This document shows, one piece after another, positions 44,468 through 48,190 of a DNA stretch of 48,190 nt. The stretch comes from Desulfobulbaceae bacterium (GTDB lineage Bacteria > Desulfobacterota > Desulfobulbia > Desulfobulbales > Desulfocapsaceae), in NCBI GenBank assembly GCA_024227155.1, contig JAAELB010000875.1:1-48190 (forward strand), given 5' to 3'. The first letter of the stretch is position 1. Each line of letters starts with the position of its first letter. A program made the position numbers and the translations under genes. The notes beneath the pieces are model-generated. The model saw nothing but the letters and a program-made list of their open reading frames with translations, was not told the origin of the DNA and ran no database searches.

Positions 44468-46375
44468 CTATGAATCCTGATCAATTTTCAAAATTTTTGC
44501 ACCAGGCCACAGAGCATCACCCTTTTTGGCATTTATGCCGGTGACAATGCCACCCATCTCGCAGAGAATGGGAGTCTGCATCTTCATCGCCTCCATAATA
44601 GCAACCCGATCCCCAACCATCACCTCCTGACCTTCTTCAACAGAAATCTCCACTACATTCCCATTGAACGGCGAACGAACATCTCCAGCCTGAGCAAGAT
44701 CAATAATCTCTTCTTTTGTCAAAGATTGATTTTCGCTTTGCTGCCCCTCAATGGCTTTTGTCTTGTAGTTAAAAATCGTCTGATGGTGATCCACTGTAAG
44801 ATATACACTGGTCTCCCCGGTATCATTCACAGGTGAGGGGCCGACCTCTATCATATGTTCTTTGCCCTGATAATCACGGAAGGCAAGCTTGTCTCCCGGT
44901 TCAAATCCACCCTGCCTGAAAAACATAGCAGGAGGAAGGACATAGACCTGACCATATTCCTCTTCAAATTTAAAAAAATCAACGGCATCATTGGGATGTT
45001 GCAAATAGAGAACCAGCTGTTGATCCGTGGGTTCCTCCCCGATCTGCTCAGCAAGATTGTACCGCTCAAGAGCCAAGTCCATATCAGCGATAGCTTCAAG
45101 TCCCCCCTCCTCCTCCAGGACCTCTTTCCAGTTCTCCCCAAGCACCTTTTCATAAATCCACGCATCTGGCTGATAAAATGGAAAAGGTCCATATTTACCA
45201 AGCAGCAGATTTCGCAGATCCCCGGACGGATTACCGTATCTCTCACCATCAATTACATTTGACACTGCAGTAGTCCAGAGTATCTGAGAGCCCGGGGTAA
45301 CTGACCAGTAATTTCCAAGCTCCTTTTGAACCCGAGGGAGTTCCTTATGCAGGATTTCCGGCATTCTATCAAGAAAACCTCCTTTGGACGCCTGCTCCAG
45401 AGAAGAACCCATGGCCCCACCGGGCAGCTTATGAATCTGAACAGTCGGTTGAAACCCCTTGATCTGGGACTCAAACTGGGCGTAATACTGACGTTCATCC
45501 CGGATAACCTCGGATGTTTCTATAACTGCATCTTCATCCAGCCCTTCCGCATGAAAGCCAAGCTCTTTTAAGGTCTGCACCACAGTGAGAATCGGAGGTG
45601 GCCCGTAAAACCCGGTAAAGGCAGAGTCCGCTGCATCGACAATAGTAGCACCATTTTTTACAGCTTCAACAATCCTCCCCACATCGTTACCATCGGTATT
45701 ATGGCCATGGTAATGGATGGGCACATCGGCAAACTCCTGTTTGAGTGAATCAACCAATTCACCAATACGCCCAGGTGTTCCAAGTCCTCCATGATTTTTA
45801 ATACAAAGCGTAATGTCTCTGCCGGTAACATCAATTATTTCATGGGCTTTTTTCAAATAATAGTCGTTGGTATGTTCCTCTCCAGTTGAAAAACAGAGAC
45901 ACGCCTCGTTCAATTTGCCGGCTTTTGCAACCTCTTCGAATACTGCAACCATATTCGGCACATGATTTAGAAAATCAAAGGTTCGCCACACATCAACGTA
46001 CCTGGCAAATTCACGCACAGTAAATCGAATGACGTTTTGAGGATATGGCCGATAACCAAAAAGATTAACCCCACGACAGAGGGTTTGAAACATGGTGTTG
46101 GGCATCGCTTCCCGCAACTTCTTCAATTTCTGGAAGGGATCCACCTGCTTGCGCAGAATATCCACATGGACAGATGCTCCACCAGTTATTTCCAGAGAAA
46201 AGTAACTTGATTTTTCACGACTTTCTGCCGCCAAAAGATCTGTGTGAAGCAAAATCCGGTTCTTAAAATCTGATTGTGACAGATCTCGTGCTGTATTGGT
46301 TATAAAGTACCCTGTTGCGTTTCGAAGTGTATCGACTATCTCGTTGACCGGGGTACCTTGAATAATTCTTGTCAT
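44468..46375 (-). CDS. pycB: Biotin-dependent carboxyltransferase subunit (pyruvate carboxylase B / oxaloacetate decarboxylase alpha type)
   Basis: 635 residues: carboxyltransferase TIM barrel (about 1-300), helical/allosteric-like middle, and C-terminal biotinyl domain with IMEAMKMQTP (biotin on Lys). IHYHGHNTDG provides the metal-binding His pair, and AMPNTMFQTLCRG and YRPYPQNV match the family. Some core motifs diverge: TARDLSQS stands for TLRDGHQS, and IKNHGGLGTP for IKDMAGLL; the metal Asp and the Lys remain. It works with the biotin carboxylase encoded 165 bp upstream to make oxaloacetate from pyruvate, or in the reverse sense with a membrane partner not seen here. Symbol by analogy. 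Confidence 0.85.
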   Translation of the reverse strand: MTRIIQGTPVNEIVDTLRNATGYFITNTARDLSQSDFKNRILLHTDLLAAESREKSSYFSLEITGGASVHVDILRKQVDPFQKLKKLREAMPNTMFQTLCRGVNLFGYRPYPQNVIRFTVREFARYVDVWRTFDFLNHVPNMVAVFEEVAKAGKLNEACLCFSTGEEHTNDYYLKKAHEIIDVTGRDITLCIKNHGGLGTPGRIGELVDSLKQEFADVPIHYHGHNTDGNDVGRIVEAVKNGATIVDAADSAFTGFYGPPPILTVVQTLKELGFHAEGLDEDAVIETSEVIRDERQYYAQFESQIKGFQPTVQIHKLPGGAMGSSLEQASKGGFLDRMPEILHKELPRVQKELGNYWSVTPGSQILWTTAVSNVIDGERYGNPSGDLRNLLLGKYGPFPFYQPDAWIYEKVLGENWKEVLEEEGGLEAIADMDLALERYNLAEQIGEEPTDQQLVLYLQHPNDAVDFFKFEEEYGQVYVLPPAMFFRQGGFEPGDKLAFRDYQGKEHMIEVGPSPVNDTGETSVYLTVDHHQTIFNYKTKAIEGQQSENQSLTKEEIIDLAQAGDVRSPFNGNVVEISVEEGQEVMVGDRVAIMEAMKMQTPILCEMGGIVTGINAKKGDALWPGAKILKIDQDS

Positions 46376-46403
46376 ATAATTTCCTTATCTCGTTTTACCA
46401 GGG

Positions 46404-46516
46404 TTTAGTGCCTTACTCCAGAAAAGCTGTAATAAAAAACAAGAAATCTGGAGACTGTATTAAAACTAATAACTTAAAGTAACCTCCAAGGCACTTATAC
46501 CCCCTTGTGGGGTGTT
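46404..46516 (+). repeat. Dispersed intergenic repeat, family R1, copy 5 (best preserved)
   Basis: TTTAGTGCCTTACTCC at the left, an AAGCTGTAATAAAAAACAAG core, and CCAAGGCACTTATACCCCC with a CCCC-TTGT-GGGG hairpin at the right. It fills the gap between the carboxylase subunits, so the two genes may be partly uncoupled by it. The terminal AGTGCCTT/AAGGCACT inverted repeat is intact. Confidence 0.6.
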
Positions 46517-46540
46517 AATGAAAATACGCTCTAGCGCTCG

Positions 46541-47983
46541 CTACTTTGCAAAAGGATTTTCCTGATTATAATGGATTTCCGCAATGAATCGTGCGAGTTT
46601 ACCCACTTCGCTGGAGTCTTCATCGTAGTGAAAAATATGCGGATGGGTGTCGATGTACGAAGTATCAAAATCCCCGCTGACAAAGTCCTTTTCATTAGCA
46701 ATATTTTCATAAAACGGGATGGTTGTCTTGGGCCCCCTGATAGCAAAATTCGACAGACAACGCTTTAATCTCCCCACTGTTTCTTCCCAGGTAAATCCAT
46801 GCACCGTAAGTTTTACAAGAAGAGAATCATACACCTCCGGGATGATGTATCCTTGATAGACAAAACCATCAAGCCTCACACCAAAGCCACCAGTTGAACG
46901 GTAGACGGAAACCTTTTTGCCCCCTTCCGGCATAAAGTCGTTTTTAGGATCTTCAGCGTTTATTCGCACCTCAATGGCATGTCCCCTCATCTTGACATCG
47001 TCCTGGGTAAAAGAGAGAGGCTTGCCAAAGGCAATATTAATCTGATTACGCACTATATCTATACCGGTGATCATCTCCGTCACCGTATGCTCAACCTGCA
47101 CCCTGGTATTAATTTCCATGAAATAATAGTTCTGCTCACGATCAATCAGGAACTCGACGGTTCCAGCATTGAGATAATTTGCTGCCTCTGCAGCTTTGAC
47201 TGCTGTATCACATATTTCATCAAGGAAATTCTGATTTTGAATCATAGAGGGTGCGATTTCAATCAGTTTTTGATTTCGACGCTGTATAGAGCAATCCCTT
47301 GTTCCAAGGTGTAGAGTCTTACCATGACTGTCTGCAAGAATCTGCACTTCCACATGTTTGGGATCAATAACAACTTTTTCAAGATAGACCGAATCGTCAT
47401 TAAATGCGGCAAGTGCTTCAGCCCTAGCAACCGGGATCTGCTCAGCCATCTCGTTTTCTGTTTCGATCCGGCGGATTCCTCGTCCCCCTCCCCCCGAGGT
47501 GGCTTTCAACATTACCGGGTAACCATAGGTTCGGCCAAACTCAAGGGCCACATCAATGCCTTCTTTCCCCTGGGCCAGATTCTGAGTTCCCGGCACCATG
47601 GGAATCCCTGCCTCGGCCATAATTCTCCTGGCAATTACTTTATTACCTAAATTTGTAATGATTTCCGCAGTTGGCCCGATAAAAATAATGTCGGCTTTTT
47701 CACAAGCCTTGGCAAAAAATGGATTTTCGGCCAAAAAGCCGTAGCCAGGATGGATCGCAGAGGCACCCGCTTTTTTTGCTGCACGTACAATTTTATCAAT
47801 GTTGAGATAGTCACTTCTAGGACCATCACCTAAACAGATTGCCTCATCGGCTATACGAATATGCCTTGACATTTCATCGGGAGTCTCGTAGACGGCAATA
47901 GCGTCAAACCCCAATTCCTGAATCGCCCTTATCAACCGTATTGCGATTTCACCACGATTTGCAACAAGAATTCTTTTCTTCAA
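46541..47983 (-). CDS. pycA: Biotin carboxylase subunit (pyruvate carboxylase A type)
   Basis: ATP-grasp enzyme that carboxylates biotin on the partner subunit with bicarbonate and ATP, 480 residues. KKRILVANRGEIAIRLIRA at the N terminus, ATSGGGGRGIRRI as ATP-binding glycine loop, HVEVQILADSHG, and FMEINTRVQVEHTVTEM with catalytic Glu/Asn/Arg residues are visible. A C-terminal extension (about 445-480) exceeds the AccC length and fits the two-subunit pyruvate carboxylase A proteins. accC is the alternative name; the neighbouring carboxyltransferase favours pycA. Confidence 0.92.
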   Translation of the reverse strand: MKKRILVANRGEIAIRLIRAIQELGFDAIAVYETPDEMSRHIRIADEAICLGDGPRSDYLNIDKIVRAAKKAGASAIHPGYGFLAENPFFAKACEKADIIFIGPTAEIITNLGNKVIARRIMAEAGIPMVPGTQNLAQGKEGIDVALEFGRTYGYPVMLKATSGGGGRGIRRIETENEMAEQIPVARAEALAAFNDDSVYLEKVVIDPKHVEVQILADSHGKTLHLGTRDCSIQRRNQKLIEIAPSMIQNQNFLDEICDTAVKAAEAANYLNAGTVEFLIDREQNYYFMEINTRVQVEHTVTEMITGIDIVRNQINIAFGKPLSFTQDDVKMRGHAIEVRINAEDPKNDFMPEGGKKVSVYRSTGGFGVRLDGFVYQGYIIPEVYDSLLVKLTVHGFTWEETVGRLKRCLSNFAIRGPKTTIPFYENIANEKDFVSGDFDTSYIDTHPHIFHYDEDSSEVGKLARFIAEIHYNQENPFAK

Positions 47984-48087
47984 TGGAGCTCCTTATACAA
48001 TATAATGGATTCTCAACTGTTTCCAATCTGATTGTGATTAAATATTTCCCTAACCCGACAAGTCGGAAACTTTTTTAGTATCACTGG

Positions 48088-48190
48088 ATAAGTGCCTCGA
48101 AGGTCTCACTACGTTCACTATCTGGTGATAACTCTAAGTTTATGATTTCAAAGCGATCTCATAATTTCTTGTTTTTTATTACAGCTTCTA
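48088..48190 (-). repeat. Dispersed intergenic repeat, family R1, copy 4 (cut by window end)
   Basis: From left to right ATAAGTGCCTCGAAG, a 25-bp block shared with the copy at 33527-33648, GGTGATAACTCTAAGTTTATGATT, and TTTCTTGTTTTTTATTACAGCTTCTA, where the window ends. The opposite terminus is outside the window. A weak terminator-like CCGAC/GTCGG hairpin lies just before it at about 48055-48080. Confidence 0.5.

Noticed and set aside
1-48190. CRISPR arrays, prophage genes or intact insertion sequences
   Set aside because: I saw no regular direct repeats with spacers, no phage structural genes and no intact transposase gene. The only mobile signals are short non-coding inverted-repeat elements.

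Overview
The window looks like a chromosomal segment of a sulfate- or sulfur-metabolising Desulfobacterota bacterium, most probably of the Desulfobulbales (Desulfocapsaceae/Desulfobulbaceae type). The grounds are a complete dsrMKJOP operon with its RsbRD-like leader gene, a siroheme/heme gene block (hemA, hemX-like, siroheme-type dehydrogenase), a two-subunit biotin-dependent pyruvate/oxaloacetate carboxylase pair with birA, Gram-negative envelope genes (lptD, mltA, mltB, surA, ydbH-ynbE-ydbL) and moderate-to-low G+C. The species assignment is inference.

Layout. Positions 1-628 hold a degenerate dispersed repeat and no convincing gene. 629-1768 (minus) carry a membrane-anchored thioredoxin-like protein interrupted by one in-frame TGA, a small unknown protein and tRNA-Arg(ACG) with its terminator. 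1806-4154 is an RNase E/G with a long basic/acidic N-terminal tail. 4155-5090 is a long non-coding divergent region. 5091-10831 (plus) hold lptD, a DHH phosphoesterase and two lytic transglycosylases. 10852-13896 (minus) hold aroA and pyrD-pyrK. A prepilin peptidase and a flavodoxin-like protein follow. 15822-21582 (minus) is the dsr operon. 21769-30662 hold a tail-specific protease carrying a LysM domain, a MazG-like protein, the tetrapyrrole genes, a methyltransferase, uppP, a small exported protein and a TlpA-like thioredoxin. 30888-34269 (plus) hold surA-like, rodZ-like, recO and an outer-membrane protein. 34310-36052 (minus) hold birA and a biotinyl-like protein separated by a TA-flanked miniature inverted-repeat element. 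36310-41694 (plus) hold ydbH-ynbE-ydbL, cmoA-cmoB and an unknown protein. 42030-43382 is an exported triple-rhodanese protein with an in-frame TGA. A rhomboid protease and the divergent biotin carboxylase/carboxyltransferase pair end the window.

The most notable observation is that two independent genes, 41 kb apart, each carry exactly one in-frame TGA. In both, the TGA lies at the position of a redox-active cysteine. In both, a perfect GC-rich hairpin follows 15-16 nt downstream, as expected for a bacterial SECIS element. I read both as selenoproteins: a UxxS thioredoxin-like protein and an exported rhodanese. No selenocysteine machinery (selA, selB, selC, selD) is in the window, so this rests on sequence alone.

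The genes fit one physiology. DsrMKJOP moves electrons between the menaquinone/periplasm side and cytoplasmic sulfite reduction. The siroheme branch supplies its cofactor. The exported rhodanese and thioredoxin-like selenoproteins would handle sulfane sulfur or thiols outside the cytoplasm. The biotin carboxylase pair with BirA feeds anaplerotic C4 metabolism. Three families of short inverted-repeat elements are scattered between genes.
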